A program made the translations under genes and the position numbers. Shown piece by piece: positions 25,404-34,917 of a stretch of 64,000 bases of DNA; within the stretch, counting starts at the first letter, position 1, and every line of letters starts with the position of its first letter. The notes beneath the pieces were generated by a model that saw only the letters and a list, made by a program, of their open reading frames with translations, did not search any database and was not told the DNA's origin. This DNA is from Oceanospirillum maris DSM 6286 (GTDB taxonomy: Bacteria; Pseudomonadota; Gammaproteobacteria; Pseudomonadales; Halomonadaceae), in the NCBI RefSeq assembly GCF_000422865.1, contig NZ_AUGW01000003.1, positions 271,837 through 335,836 on the forward strand, in the 5' to 3' direction.

Positions 25404-26462
25404 TCAATTTTGCGTGGTAGGTGCGGATTGGTAATTCTTTTTGCGTTTATCTATCTGATAACGGCGTACGGCTCGGTTATGTGCCTCTAAAGTAGAGCTA
25501 AACTCATGGCTGCCATCACCACGGGCGACAAAATACAACGAACCATCTTTTAATGGATGCAGGGCAGCATGTATCGCCTCACGCCCCGGAAGTGCAATGG
25601 GCGTAGGAGGTAACCCATTGATCCTATAGGTATTATAAGCTGTTTTCTCTTGCAGATGTCGACGGGTAATATTGCCCTGATAACGATCACCCAAACCATA
25701 GATAACCGTAGGATCTGTTTGTAAGCGCATCCGCTGCTGTAGCCGCTGAACAAATACACCCGCTATTCGCGGGCGTTCATAAGCAACGCCAGTCTCTTTT
25801 TCAATAATGGATGCCATGATAAGCACTTGATATGCATTATCATAGGGCTGTGCGACAGAGTCTACTTGCTGCCATTCCTCATCAAGAACCCGCTGCATTT
25901 TGTCATAGGCGCGCTTTAATATTTGTAGATCACTAACGCCTTTATAAAACTGATAGGTATCTGGGAAAAACTGCCCTTCATGATGAGGCACCCTAGATAA
26001 TGGGCGGCCAGAGACATATTGCATAATCTCGGGATAGCTCATCTCTGCTGATTGAATCGTCAGCTTATCTTGTTGCTGCAATATAGCCAGCGCTTCAGAG
26101 AAACGTAACCCTTCTGGCAAAGTAACCTGATAGTGCACCGTATTGCCGGAAACTAAAAGCGCCATTAGCTCACAGGCATTAACACCTATAGGGATTTGAT
26201 ATTCTCCTGCCTTCACTGCAGCTTTGTCTGGATTCAATTTTAACCAGATTTTTAAAGGCCATACTTTAGCCAGCACACCGGACTCTTGGAGTTGGGCAAC
26301 CACTTGATTCGCTCCCATACCCTGACGAACCTCATAAATCATGGGTTCTTTTATGGATAAAGGTGTGCTCAATAACTGCTTCCAGTAGGCAAAGGCCCCA
26401 ACAGCAACCATCAAAACCAAGCCTACAATTGCACCGATGTTACGGCGAGTTAGAAACCTCAT
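25404..26462 (-). CDS. mltG: Endolytic peptidoglycan transglycosylase MltG
   Basis: 352-residue inner-membrane enzyme that cleaves nascent glycan strands. One N-terminal membrane helix (IGAIVGLVLMVAVGAFAYW, about 10-28) precedes a LysM-like part and the YceG catalytic core with the key Glu in IIEKETGV (about residue 220) and the GLPPTPIALPG motif. AAGGAAA precedes the ATG. In the pabC-mltG-tmk-holB run. Confidence 0.93.
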   Translation of the reverse strand: MRFLTRRNIGAIVGLVLMVAVGAFAYWKQLLSTPLSIKEPMIYEVRQGMGANQVVAQLQESGVLAKVWPLKIWLKLNPDKAAVKAGEYQIPIGVNACELMALLVSGNTVHYQVTLPEGLRFSEALAILQQQDKLTIQSAEMSYPEIMQYVSGRPLSRVPHHEGQFFPDTYQFYKGVSDLQILKRAYDKMQRVLDEEWQQVDSVAQPYDNAYQVLIMASIIEKETGVAYERPRIAGVFVQRLQQRMRLQTDPTVIYGLGDRYQGNITRRHLQEKTAYNTYRINGLPPTPIALPGREAIHAALHPLKDGSLYFVARGDGSHEFSSTLEAHNRAVRRYQIDKRKKNYQSAPTTQN

Positions 26463-26565
26463 CGATTTTCCTTAGAAATTAATTCTTACGCACTGCTCTT
26501 AAATATTTTTCTAAAAGAGCCCCTTAAGTCATTAAGAAACTAGCGTACTACTTAGACTATCGCCT

Positions 26566-27486
26566 TCATTCGCTACAGGGTAATTGTAATTTAGGGTGAA
26601 AATAGTGACTTAATCGCTGCACCAAAGGATCGTGGGCAGAAGGCCACTGTTTAATAAGCTCACCAGAATCCTGCCGAAAAGATTTAACCGGTATCACCCC
26701 CCGAACACTGTTACAGATAAAGACAGCCTCTGCGGCGATAAGGTCATTCTCGGTCAAATCAATAACATGGCAGCAAATTTTAGACGCTCTATCTTTCGAA
26801 GAGCTTAACGGCATAGAAGTAGACGCAACAAAACAATCAGAGGAAAGGCCGTCTAAAGAATCAATAATAGCATCACGCATAACACCTTGAACGCCGCATA
26901 AATCAAGCTTAGGCGTTAACAATTGCCCGTCTTTCACTAAAAAAATATTCGCCATAGTCGCTTCTATTAGATGAGCGTTTCGGCTAAACATTAACCCTTC
27001 AAAAACCTCATCCTGCCACTCTGCTCGCGCCATTACTTGCTCAAGGCGATTAAGGTGTTTCATTCCTGCAAGAAAGGGCTGCTCTGCGAGACGTAAATGA
27101 CAACAGCGAACATCAACACCTGTTTGATAATGATCGATCTCTGCCAAAGGTAAAGCCATGCCTTGCAATACCCAAGAGCTGCTCATCAGATCGAGAGATC
27201 GATAACCACGCCCACCTTCGCCACGGGTTAAGATTAGCTTAGCAATACCGTTCTGTCCTGAAACGACCTTCGTTATATAACGCTGAAGCTGATCACGGCT
27301 AAACGGAAGAGGTATACCTAAACGTCCAGCAGAACGAGAGAGTCGCTGCCAGTGACGATCAAACAACCACGATTGCCCTTGAAGAACACGGAATGTTTCA
27401 AAGAGACCATCACCATAGGCTAGGCCCCGGTCTTTCACCGTAATACCGTTTTCAGTACGACCATTTATTAGTGTATGGAATGTCAT
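26566..27486 (-). CDS. pabC: Aminodeoxychorismate lyase
   Basis: PLP enzyme converting 4-amino-4-deoxychorismate to p-aminobenzoate and pyruvate in folate synthesis; 306 residues. Fold-type IV features: DRGLAYGDGLFETFRV, the PLP lysine in GIAKLILTRGEGGRGY (about residue 97), LNRLEQVMAR and the substrate-facing CNSVRGVIPV. About 30 residues longer than the E. coli enzyme. It follows fabF but a terminator lies between them, so it may also have its own promoter. Confidence 0.9.
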   Translation of the reverse strand: MTFHTLINGRTENGITVKDRGLAYGDGLFETFRVLQGQSWLFDRHWQRLSRSAGRLGIPLPFSRDQLQRYITKVVSGQNGIAKLILTRGEGGRGYRSLDLMSSSWVLQGMALPLAEIDHYQTGVDVRCCHLRLAEQPFLAGMKHLNRLEQVMARAEWQDEVFEGLMFSRNAHLIEATMANIFLVKDGQLLTPKLDLCGVQGVMRDAIIDSLDGLSSDCFVASTSMPLSSSKDRASKICCHVIDLTENDLIAAEAVFICNSVRGVIPVKSFRQDSGELIKQWPSAHDPLVQRLSHYFHPKLQLPCSE

Positions 27487-27554
27487 AGAGGTTATTTCAA
27501 AATAGGAAGGCTGGGTAAAAGATCACGTCATAATTCAGAAAAAACCAGATAAAG

Positions 27555-27579
27555 AAAAGGGAGCCTTAAGCTCCCTTTT
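27555..27579 (-). terminator. Intrinsic terminator behind fabF
   Basis: AAAAGGGAGC / GCTCCCTTTT with loop CTTAA, 14 bp past the fabF stop; symmetrical with T runs on both strands. Confidence 0.85.
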
Positions 27580-27592
27580 AACTTAACGTCTT

Positions 27593-28831
27593 TTATACAC
27601 GGGAGAACAGCAGAGAGCCGTTAGTTCCGCCAAAGCCGAAGGAGTTAGATAGCGCGTGATCGATTTTCATATCACGAGCCGTATGCGGCACATAGTCCAG
27701 CACACAGCCTTCCGCTGGATTTTCTAGATTGATCGTTGGAGGAGCAACCTGGTCACGAATAGCCAACACAGAGAATACCGCCTCTACTGCGCCAGCAGCA
27801 CCGAGTAGATGGCCGATCATCGACTTAGTTGAACTGACCGCAACATTTTTAGCGGCATCACCCATTACCCGCTCAACCGCACGACTTTCTGCAACATCAC
27901 CCGCCGAGGTAGACGTACCATGGGCGTTGATATAATCCAATTGATCAGGATTTAGGCCCGCATCTTTTATGGTATTCGCCATGGAAGCCGCTGCGCCACG
28001 ACCATCTTCCGGTGGTGATGTCATGTGGTAAGCGTCGTCACTCATGCCAAAGCCTGTCAGCTCTGCATAAATCGTCGCGCCACGGGCTTTAGCATGTTCG
28101 TACTCTTCAAGTACCAGTACACCGGCACCATCAGACAGAACAAAACCATCACGATCACGATCCCAAGGGCGACTGGCCGTTTGTGGATCATCATTACGTG
28201 TTGATAGTGCTCGAGCTGCAGCAAAGCCACCAAGGCCCAATGGCGTTGTCGCCATCTCTGCACCACCAGCAACCATCACATCTGCATCACCATAGGCGAT
28301 AGTACGGGCTGAATAGCCAATATTATGTGTACCTGTGGTGCAGGCCGTTGTAATAGCAATATTAGGCCCTTGGAAACCAAAGCGAATCGCCAAGTTGCCA
28401 GAGATCATATTGATAATACTGCCCGGCACAAAGAACGGCGAAATTTTACGCGGCCCTTTTGCCAGTAAATTATTGTGATTGGCTTCAATCATCGGTAAAC
28501 CACCGATACCTGAACCAATAGCAACACCGATACGAGAGGCATTCTCTTCGGTACACTCCAGCCCAGAATCGCCCACAGCTTGAATAGCTGCCGCCATGCC
28601 GTACTGAATAAAAGTGTCCATTTTGCGAGCATCTTTCGCGGACATGTATTCGGAGATATCAAAGCCTTTAACCGAACCACCAAACTGGGTGGTGAAACCC
28701 GTTGTATCAAAGTGTTCGATTGCTGCGATACCGCTTTTACCAGCCAGAATACCGTCCCAGCTGTCTTTTACACTATTACCGAGGGGCGTGATTAAGCCCA
28801 GGCCAGTAACAACGACCCTTCTGCGAGGCAT
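27593..28831 (-). CDS. fabF: 3-oxoacyl-ACP synthase II
   Basis: Condensing enzyme of fatty-acid elongation, including the temperature-controlled C16:1 to C18:1 step; 412 residues. Cys-His-His triad in [12 protein letters not shown] (about C163), [11 protein letters not shown] (about H303) and [14 protein letters not shown] (about H340); C-terminal [19 protein letters not shown] stands before the ATG. Separated from acpP by a terminator, from pabC by another, so probably partly independent expression. Confidence 0.96.
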   Translation of the reverse strand: MPRRRVVVTGLGLITPLGNSVKDSWDGILAGKSGIAAIEHFDTTGFTTQFGGSVKGFDISEYMSAKDARKMDTFIQYGMAAAIQAVGDSGLECTEENASRIGVAIGSGIGGLPMIEANHNNLLAKGPRKISPFFVPGSIINMISGNLAIRFGFQGPNIAITTACTTGTHNIGYSARTIAYGDADVMVAGGAEMATTPLGLGGFAAARALSTRNDDPQTASRPWDRDRDGFVLSDGAGVLVLEEYEHAKARGATIYAELTGFGMSDDAYHMTSPPEDGRGAAASMANTIKDAGLNPDQLDYINAHGTSTSAGDVAESRAVERVMGDAAKNVAVSSTKSMIGHLLGAAGAVEAVFSVLAIRDQVAPPTINLENPAEGCVLDYVPHTARDMKIDHALSNSFGFGGTNGSLLFSRV

Positions 28832-28913
28832 TGTGCTTCCTCCAAATACGCTAAAAAACTACCGTGGCTTTGACATAGACCTTGTCAGATAGATCTTGCA
28901 ACGGCAATAAAAG

Positions 28914-28947
28914 AAAAGCCGCCTCTGCTACGCAGAAAGCGGCTTCT
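28914..28947 (-). terminator. Intrinsic terminator between acpP and fabF
   Basis: AAGCCGC, TCTGC / GCAGA, GCGGCTT arms with a short loop, 36 bp past the acpP stop, with an A-rich left flank that is T-rich on the minus strand. Likely partial, leaving abundant acpP mRNA upstream. Confidence 0.8.
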
Positions 28948-28982
28948 TTGTAGTCAGTCTAAGACTGAATACTCACCGAATC

Positions 28983-29216
28983 TTACTGGTGAGAAACTAC
29001 GTAGTCGATTGCTTCCTGAACGGTAGTAATCTTCTCAGCTTCTTCATCAGGGATCTCAGTTTCAAACTCTTCTTCTAGAGCCATTACTAGCTCAACAGTG
29101 TCAAGAGAGTCTGCACCTAGATCATCAACGAAAGAAGATGCATTGGTAATCTCTTCGTCTTTAACACCTAGTTGCTCACTTACGATCTTTTTTACACGCT
29201 CTTCGATAGTGCTCAT
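28983..29216 (-). CDS. acpP: Acyl carrier protein
   Basis: 77 residues, very acidic, one of the most abundant cell proteins. The 4'-phosphopantetheine serine is in [12 protein letters not shown] (about S37). AGGAGATAT lies before the ATG. It is expressed from the fabD-fabG-acpP unit and bounded by a terminator. Confidence 0.98.
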   Translation of the reverse strand: MSTIEERVKKIVSEQLGVKDEEITNASSFVDDLGADSLDTVELVMALEEEFETEIPDEEAEKITTVQEAIDYVVSHQ

Positions 29217-29323
29217 AACTTAAAATATCTCCTGTGGGACAAATTCCGAACTGCAATAAAAGCTGACCGGTATTTTATAGAGGGTTACGGAATGGCGCAA
29301 TAGCAACCAATCAACAACCCGCT

Positions 29324-30067
29324 TTAGCGCATGTTCATGCCGCCATTAACTTGCAGAGTTTCACCTGAGATGTAACTCGCACCTTCACTCGCCAGGAAAG
29401 CGACAGCGTTAGCAATCTCTTCTGGTTGACCCAAACGGGCCAGAGGAATTTGTGTCAGCAACATATTATGTTGCTCTTCAGGTAATGCATGGGTCATATC
29501 CGTAGCAATAAAGCCCGGAGCCACAGCATTCACTGTAATATTACGAGAAGCTACTTCACGTGCCATTGCACGGGTAAAGCCTTCCAGCCCTGCTTTAGCA
29601 GCCGCGTAGTTGCTTTGTCCCATGTTACCCATGGTTGCCACTACAGAGCTGATATTCACAATACGACCCCAACGCGCCTTAGTCATACCACGTATCGTTG
29701 CTTTAGAAACACGGTAAACAGACTTGAGATTGGTATCTATAACAGAATCCCACTCATCTTCTTTCATTCTCATTAGCAGGTTATCTTTTGTGATACCTGC
29801 GTTGTTGATAACGATCAAAGGAGCACCGAATTCTTCTGTAATCGCTTTAACAACAGAATCAACAGAATCTTGAGAGGTTACATTTAGCACATAACCTTTG
29901 CCTTTATAGCCTTCTTCAGCAAGGCCTTGAGAAATATTTTCTGCGCCGGACTCAGAAGTGGCAGTACCAACAACAATGGCACCCATTTTTCCCAACGCGT
30001 AAGCCGTTGCTCGACCGATACCACGGCTAGCACCTGTGACTAGGGCTACTTTTCCTTCAATACTCAT
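29324..30067 (-). CDS. fabG: 3-oxoacyl-ACP reductase
   Basis: NADPH-dependent ketoreductase of fatty-acid synthesis, 247 residues. Rossmann motif TGASRGIG, NNAG, and the Ser-Tyr-Lys triad (NISSVVA ... SNYAAAKAG). The start is ATG 30067, with GGAGA 7 bases before it; the in-frame ATG at 30079 overlaps that site and would add four residues. Follows fabD by 23 bp. Confidence 0.96.
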   Translation of the reverse strand: MSIEGKVALVTGASRGIGRATAYALGKMGAIVVGTATSESGAENISQGLAEEGYKGKGYVLNVTSQDSVDSVVKAITEEFGAPLIVINNAGITKDNLLMRMKEDEWDSVIDTNLKSVYRVSKATIRGMTKARWGRIVNISSVVATMGNMGQSNYAAAKAGLEGFTRAMAREVASRNITVNAVAPGFIATDMTHALPEEQHNMLLTQIPLARLGQPEEIANAVAFLASEGASYISGETLQVNGGMNMR

Positions 30068-30090
30068 CTGATTCTCCATAAGAGTAAAAC

Positions 30091-31035
30091 TTAGGCGCCT
30101 TTAACCAACTCAATCGTCGACGTTAATGATTCAGGATCATTAACTGCAAGCACTTTTAGACTACGCTGAATTTTCTTATTAAGACCGGCAAGAACCTTTC
30201 CTGGGCCACATTCAACGGTCGTATCAACACCTTGAGCAATCATATACTCAACACAGGAGACCCAGCGTACAGGGCTATACAGCTGCGCTAATAGATTGGC
30301 ACGGATGGTATCAACATCGCTTGTTGGTAGACCATTTACATTCTGGACAACAGGAATGCGAGGCTCTTCAATAACAATTTTTTCTAACTCTATAGCTAAG
30401 CGATCTGCCGCAGGCTTCATCAGCGCACAATGAGACGGTACACTAACAGGCAAAGGTACAACTCGCTTTGCGCCCAGTTCTTGACACTTAACACCTGCAC
30501 GTTCTACCGCCGCTTTGCTACCGGCAATAACGACTTGACCTGGGCAATTATAGTTAACAGGAGCAACAACGTCGCCTTCTGCTGCCAATAAGCAGGCTTC
30601 TTCTACTTTGTCATCGGACAAGCTAAGAATAGCGGTCATAGCACCTGTACCTTCAGGCACAGCATCCTGCATAAACTCTCCACGCAGCTTAACCAAGTTA
30701 ATTGCATCGGAAAAATTCATTGCACCGGCACAAACTAAAGCACTGTACTCACCGAGACTATGACCAGAAACCATGGCAGGCCTTGGGCCTTCTAATTCTT
30801 GCCACACACGCCAAATAGCAACACTTGCGGTTAAAATCGCCGGTTGTGTTTTGTCTGTTTGATTCAGCGTCTCCGCAGGGCCTTCTTGAGCCAACTGCCA
30901 GAGATCGTAGCCTAAAATCTGTGAGGCTTCTTCAAATGTCGTGCGAACTACCGCATAACGATCGGCCAGTTCACTCAGCATGCCTACTGCTTGCGAACCC
31001 TGTCCAGGAAAAACAAAAGCCAAGGACTGTGTCAT
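30091..31035 (-). CDS. fabD: Malonyl-CoA-ACP transacylase
   Basis: Loads malonate onto ACP; 314 residues. FPGQGSQ near the start, active-site Ser in GHSLGEYSAL (about S93), catalytic His in VPSHCALM (about H202) and VVQNVNG. AAAGGG precedes the ATG. First gene after the fabD promoter candidate at 31191-31217. Confidence 0.96.
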   Translation of the reverse strand: MTQSLAFVFPGQGSQAVGMLSELADRYAVVRTTFEEASQILGYDLWQLAQEGPAETLNQTDKTQPAILTASVAIWRVWQELEGPRPAMVSGHSLGEYSALVCAGAMNFSDAINLVKLRGEFMQDAVPEGTGAMTAILSLSDDKVEEACLLAAEGDVVAPVNYNCPGQVVIAGSKAAVERAGVKCQELGAKRVVPLPVSVPSHCALMKPAADRLAIELEKIVIEEPRIPVVQNVNGLPTSDVDTIRANLLAQLYSPVRWVSCVEYMIAQGVDTTVECGPGKVLAGLNKKIQRSLKVLAVNDPESLTSTIELVKGA

Positions 31036-31117
31036 AGCAAACCCTTTACACTGTTATTATTAATGCGTTTTCCGTTAACCATACAACCGAAAACCCGATG
31101 ATTCTTTGCGTCTTAAT

Positions 31118-31154
31118 CTATCCCATTAGACCTATCCCGTTAGAATAGGTCTAA
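31118..31154. repeat. 14-bp tandem duplication overlapping an inverted repeat
   Basis: 31118-31131 and 31132-31145 are head-to-tail copies with two differences. Overlapping them, TTAGACCTAT (31126-31135) and ATAGGTCTAA (31145-31154) form a perfect 10-bp inverted repeat with a 9-nt loop. This lies in the fabD leader, downstream of the candidate promoter, so an RNA hairpin or operator is possible. Confidence 0.7.
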
Positions 31155-31190
31155 GTCTTTATCCGACGACATAGGCTAGAATAGCGCGCG

Positions 31191-31217
31191 ATTATAGCAC
31201 AGCAAAAAAAAATCGAA
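31191..31217 (-). promoter_or_regulatory. Candidate promoter for fabD-fabG-acpP
   Basis: On the minus strand an extended -10 TGCTATAAT (TATAAT at 31191-31196) with a weak -35 TTCGAT (31212-31217), spacer 15 nt including a T run. It begins only a few bases past the plsX stop. Perfect TATAAT with TG makes it credible in spite of the short spacer. Confidence 0.5.
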
Positions 31218-31224
31218 CCCAAAT

Positions 31225-32238
31225 TTACAAATTCATACGCGAGTTATCGCACGCAACCTTTTCACCCACCCGATGACACAATCCAGCCTCTACCGCATGC
31301 TGCGCATGCACAATCGCCCGATAAAAACCTTCTACCTCAGCAGCACCATGGCTTTTTACCACAACACCTTGTAGTCCAAGCAAGACAGCGCCGTTATATC
31401 GCTCTGGATTAAGAGAAAGCTTTATACTCTTCAATACAGGTCGAACCAGCACGCTCACTAGTCGCCCATAAAGCGTTCGCTTAAAACCTTTACGAATTTG
31501 CTGAAATAAAAACCGAATCACGCCTTCACTGGTTTTTAAAGCGGTATTACCAGAAACGCCATCGCATACAATCACATCAACTTGCCCGGAAAAAATATCA
31601 CTACCTTCAACAAAGCCTTGATATGAGATTGCGTCTGACTGCCCTAAAAGAGCCGCCGCCTCCCGAACAAGGTCAGTACCTTTTAATTCTTCCTCACCAA
31701 CATTGAGCAAACCAACGGAAGGCAAGGGTTTATTCTGCATCACCTCAGCCATCGCAGAACCCATTAAAGCAAACTGATACAGGTCATCCGCATCACAGCC
31801 TAAGTTAGCCCCTAGATCAAGCATCAAGCATTCGCCACCTTTAGCCGGTAACTGACTACAGATTGCAGGTCGACTAACCCCAGGATACATTTTAAGCAGA
31901 TAGCGACTAATTACCGCTAGCGCACCGGTATTACCAGCGCTCACACAGGCTTGCGCTTCTTTATCAGCAACCGCTTGCACGGCGACATGAATAGAAGAAC
32001 CTTTTTGATGGCGCAACACATGCTTTGGACTATCGCCCATGGCAACAGAAATATCAGAGTGGCGTAATTGAATACGATCTAACAGAGGGGATTTTTCTGG
32101 CAGCAACGGCTTGATTTGTTCAAGGTCACCAACAAGTAGAATAGAAAGATACTGACTTTTTTTCAATGCACGAAGGGCGGCAGGGACAGCAACGCGGGGA
32201 CCGAAGTCCCCGCCCATCGCATCAATAGCGATCAACAC
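31225..32238 (-). CDS. plsX: Phosphate acyltransferase PlsX
   Basis: Makes acyl-phosphate from acyl-ACP for phospholipid synthesis; 337 residues. Begins with a GTG at 32238 after AAGGTC and shows IDAMGGDFGP, SVAMGDSPKHVLR, SAGNTGALAV, DLGANLGC and VCDGVSGNTALK typical of PlsX. Nine bases after rpmF, so cotranscribed in yceD-rpmF-plsX. Confidence 0.95.
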   Translation of the reverse strand: MLIAIDAMGGDFGPRVAVPAALRALKKSQYLSILLVGDLEQIKPLLPEKSPLLDRIQLRHSDISVAMGDSPKHVLRHQKGSSIHVAVQAVADKEAQACVSAGNTGALAVISRYLLKMYPGVSRPAICSQLPAKGGECLMLDLGANLGCDADDLYQFALMGSAMAEVMQNKPLPSVGLLNVGEEELKGTDLVREAAALLGQSDAISYQGFVEGSDIFSGQVDVIVCDGVSGNTALKTSEGVIRFLFQQIRKGFKRTLYGRLVSVLVRPVLKSIKLSLNPERYNGAVLLGLQGVVVKSHGAAEVEGFYRAIVHAQHAVEAGLCHRVGEKVACDNSRMNL

Positions 32239-32247
32239 AAGCAGACC

Positions 32248-32427
32248 TTATTCGTCGCCTTTGTCAACCACTTTGGTGCCACGGTAAAAACCATCTGCAG
32301 TCACATGGTGACGCAGGTGAGTTTCACCAGTAGTTTTATCTTCTGACAGCGTAGACGCAGTCAATGCATCGTGAGAACGACGCATACCGCGCTTAGAACG
32401 GGTTTTACGGTTCTTTTGAACAGCCAT
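32248..32427 (-). CDS. rpmF: 50S ribosomal protein L32
   Basis: 59 residues, starting [20 protein letters not shown] and ending KVVDKGDE. It is the L32 form without zinc-binding cysteines, as in E. coli. AGGAGTGAG lies before ATG 32427. Lies between yceD and plsX as in most gammaproteobacteria. Confidence 0.97.
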   Translation of the reverse strand: MAVQKNRKTRSKRGMRRSHDALTASTLSEDKTTGETHLRHHVTADGFYRGTKVVDKGDE

Positions 32428-32462
32428 GACAACTCACTCCTAAATACAACTAGAGGTTGCAG

Positions 32463-32993
32463 TTAACGTTTTCCTTTCAACTGTGCAAGCACGCTAAAAG
32501 GATTTTCCGGTTTAGTTTCAGGTTGGACTTCTTCTGCTTCACCTGAAACCAGCATTTCACTTGTTACCAAGCAATCACCTTCATCATGATACAACGCAAT
32601 GGGCAGCGTCAGAAGAATTTCATCTTCTATCACGGGTAATAACTCAAGCTTCTCGTCTTCGACGATCAGCGGTTCATACTGTTTCGGCAAGTTAGCCGCA
32701 GCCTCATCAGAAGCGGCGATAGCTAACAGAAATTCGCTATCAACCTCAAAAGGCATCGCTTGCATGCAGCGCTGACAAGGAACCTGAAACAGGCCCTTCA
32801 GCCTACCGCGTACAAAGCGGATTCTCTGAGGGTCAATATCGAACTCAAGACGTACATGGCAATGCCCTTCGGTACTCATTAGGACATCAAGCACGCGATG
32901 GCATTTTTCTAGAAGAATATCCCCTTCCAGAACACCAGCATCACGAGCTAATTTGTACGGCTCGATCGTAATGGGAAGTCGGTCACCAAACAT
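32463..32993 (-). CDS. yceD: YceD/DUF177 protein linked to 23S rRNA metabolism
   Basis: A 176-residue protein always found before rpmF; E. coli and plant homologues are linked to 23S rRNA accumulation. Seen here are the CQRCM pair near residue 75, the acidic middle and a C-terminal NPFSVLAQLK motif characteristic of the family. No clear ribosome site before ATG 32993. Confidence 0.9.
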   Translation of the reverse strand: MFGDRLPITIEPYKLARDAGVLEGDILLEKCHRVLDVLMSTEGHCHVRLEFDIDPQRIRFVRGRLKGLFQVPCQRCMQAMPFEVDSEFLLAIAASDEAAANLPKQYEPLIVEDEKLELLPVIEDEILLTLPIALYHDEGDCLVTSEMLVSGEAEEVQPETKPENPFSVLAQLKGKR

Positions 32994-33130
32994 AAGCGCG
33001 CAATAATAGGGATATGACCCGCAACTGTCAAAGAATTGAAGTCAAGAACAGCAAATAATCTCTGAAAAGATCGGATACAATCCGTTTTTCAGGGGGCAAT
33101 CCATCCCCTAATCAGTGTATCGTTCGCGAA

Positions 33131-33174
33131 AACTGGCCGATATCAATTTATCAACTGGCCGATACTAATCCATC
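33131..33174. repeat. Adjacent 22-bp tandem duplication
   Basis: 33131-33152 and 33153-33174, both starting AACTGGCCGATA, four differences. It lies just before maf in the divergent yceD-maf spacer. Confidence 0.85.
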
Positions 33175-33191
33175 ACAAGGATATTATTTTC

Positions 33192-33770
33192 ATGCTCTCA
33201 TTAGTTCTGGCGTCCACTTCCCCTTATCGAAAACAGTTACTCAACAAGCTTGGGTTACCTTTTATACAAGATTCACCCAATATTGACGAAACCGCCTATG
33301 AAAAAGAAAGCGCCAGCACACTGGTCGAACGCCTTGCCAAAGAGAAAGCTTTCGCTCTGACAGAGAATCATCCTAACAGCCTGATCATCGGCAGCGACCA
33401 AGTCGCTACCTTTGACGGGCGCATTATCGGCAAACCGCACACTAAAGACAACGCTCAAAAACAACTTAACCGCTTTAGTGGGCAAAAAATTACGTTTTAT
33501 ACGGGCTTAGCGGTTCATAATAGCGCGACAGGTGAGACCAAAAGCCTTGTGGAGTCCTTTGTCGTACATTTTCGCGACCTAACGGAACAAGAGATCATCC
33601 ACTATATCGAACGAGAACAACCGCTGGACTGTGCCGGTAGCTTTAAAGCAGAAGGTCTCGGCATCACACTCTTTACTCACTTAGAAGGCCGAGACCCTAA
33701 TACCTTAATCGGCTTACCACTTATCGCTCTTTGTGATCTTTTAATCGCCTTTGGTCATTCACCGCTATAG
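33192..33770 (+). CDS. yceF: Maf-family nucleotide pyrophosphatase (YceF type)
   Basis: 192-residue Maf/HAM1-like pyrophosphatase that hydrolyses non-canonical nucleotides; the YceF branch prefers 7-methyl-GTP. Features: [14 protein letters not shown] at the start, [15 protein letters not shown] and the [13 protein letters not shown] motif. Divergent from yceD-rpmF-plsX, which matches the place of yceF rather than of the other paralogue yhdE. Confidence 0.9.
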   Translation: MLSLVLASTSPYRKQLLNKLGLPFIQDSPNIDETAYEKESASTLVERLAKEKAFALTENHPNSLIIGSDQVATFDGRIIGKPHTKDNAQKQLNRFSGQKITFYTGLAVHNSATGETKSLVESFVVHFRDLTEQEIIHYIEREQPLDCAGSFKAEGLGITLFTHLEGRDPNTLIGLPLIALCDLLIAFGHSPL

Positions 33771-33773
33771 CCG

Positions 33774-33819
33774 TACAAAACGAGCGACTTAGAGAATACA
33801 AAACGAGCGACCTAGTACA
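33774..33819. repeat. Adjacent 23-bp tandem duplication after maf
   Basis: 33774-33796 and 33797-33819 share TACAAAACGAGCGAC exactly and then diverge. The second copy runs into the last codons of sppA, and the pair sits between convergent genes where no standard terminator is seen. Confidence 0.85.
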
Positions 33820-34825
33820 GCTTTTGCTCACTGAGCAACGCTTTTATCTGAACACCCATTTCACGGCTGATCTGTTTCCACGGAGACAGCTCAGGCGTAA
33901 AATCAACCAGTCGACTGACACCAACCTTGCTCTCGGCCACTTGGCGCACACTGGCCAAACCATCAATCAAGCCTAAACCGACGGCTTGCTCACCACTCCA
34001 AACAAGACCAGAGAAAACCTCATCTTGATCAGCAAGGCGATCACCACGGCCATCTTTTACTGCCTTGATAAATTGCTGATGGGTTTCATTCAACACTGAT
34101 TGCCAAAACTGTGCCTGTTGATCGCTCATCGTCGTAAAAGGATCGAGAAAGGCTTTATTATCACCAGCGGTAAAGACACGACGTTCAACGCCGAGTTTAT
34201 CAATAAGCCCACCGAAGCCAAACCCAGCGGAAACCACACCAATAGAGCCGACAAGACTTGCGCGGTTAGCGTAAATTTCATCCGCACCAGCGGCGATATA
34301 ATAAGCACCGGATGCCCCCATATCACGGATAACCGCATAAACAGGCACATCAGGGTTTTCGTGACGCAAACGCACTAGCTCGTCATAGACCTGCCCAGAA
34401 TGTACCGGGCTACCACCAGGGCTGTTAATATTCAAAATAAGAGCACGGGTACCGCTATTATCAAAAGCAGCGCGTATTCCACGGATTAAACTATCAGCAT
34501 TCGCTTCTTGCTCTTCGCCAATCTGCCCTAGCACATTAACAATCGCCACATGATCGCCGGTTTCAATATCACCGCTAATTTGATGAGCGGATCGCCAGAA
34601 AATAGCCATAGCCACCAGCACAACCGCTAAACGCACAAAACGGAAAAACAGTTTCCACCGACGCCCACGACGCTGCTCTTTCAAGGTCTCCATCAGCCAA
34701 GTCTGCATCAGCTTATTCTGTTGAATAGCAGGATCTTCAACCGTAGGGCTAACCTTCTGCATCACCTCTGCCGTGACTTCAGTTTTTTGTCCTTTTTCAG
34801 GCTCATTCCAATCTGATTGACTCAT
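33812..34825 (-). CDS. sppA: Signal peptide peptidase SppA-type protease (S49)
   Basis: A 337-residue inner-membrane serine protease that degrades cleaved signal peptides. One membrane helix near residues 62-80 (LVVLVAMAIFWRS area), then the catalytic Ser in GASGAYYIAAGAD and the Lys in the GGLIDKLGV segment, the Ser-Lys dyad of short SppA proteins. The start MSQSDW (34825) follows AAGGATCC and fits Pseudomonas relatives; an in-frame ATG at 34861 would add 12 residues. Confidence 0.9.
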   Translation of the reverse strand: MSQSDWNEPEKGQKTEVTAEVMQKVSPTVEDPAIQQNKLMQTWLMETLKEQRRGRRWKLFFRFVRLAVVLVAMAIFWRSAHQISGDIETGDHVAIVNVLGQIGEEQEANADSLIRGIRAAFDNSGTRALILNINSPGGSPVHSGQVYDELVRLRHENPDVPVYAVIRDMGASGAYYIAAGADEIYANRASLVGSIGVVSAGFGFGGLIDKLGVERRVFTAGDNKAFLDPFTTMSDQQAQFWQSVLNETHQQFIKAVKDGRGDRLADQDEVFSGLVWSGEQAVGLGLIDGLASVRQVAESKVGVSRLVDFTPELSPWKQISREMGVQIKALLSEQKLY

Positions 34826-34851
34826 AACGTCATAGGATCCTTTTTCTCTTT

Positions 34852-34887
34852 CTAACAGCATTATTTCTTAACAGGCTAACAGCATTA
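34852..34887. repeat. 12-bp direct repeat, period 24, near the sppA start
   Basis: CTAACAGCATTA occurs at 34852-34863 and again at 34876-34887, in the sppA-HAD spacer. Confidence 0.8.
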
Positions 34888-34917
34888 GCACTCAATAACG
34901 CATTAACAAACCGTCAC

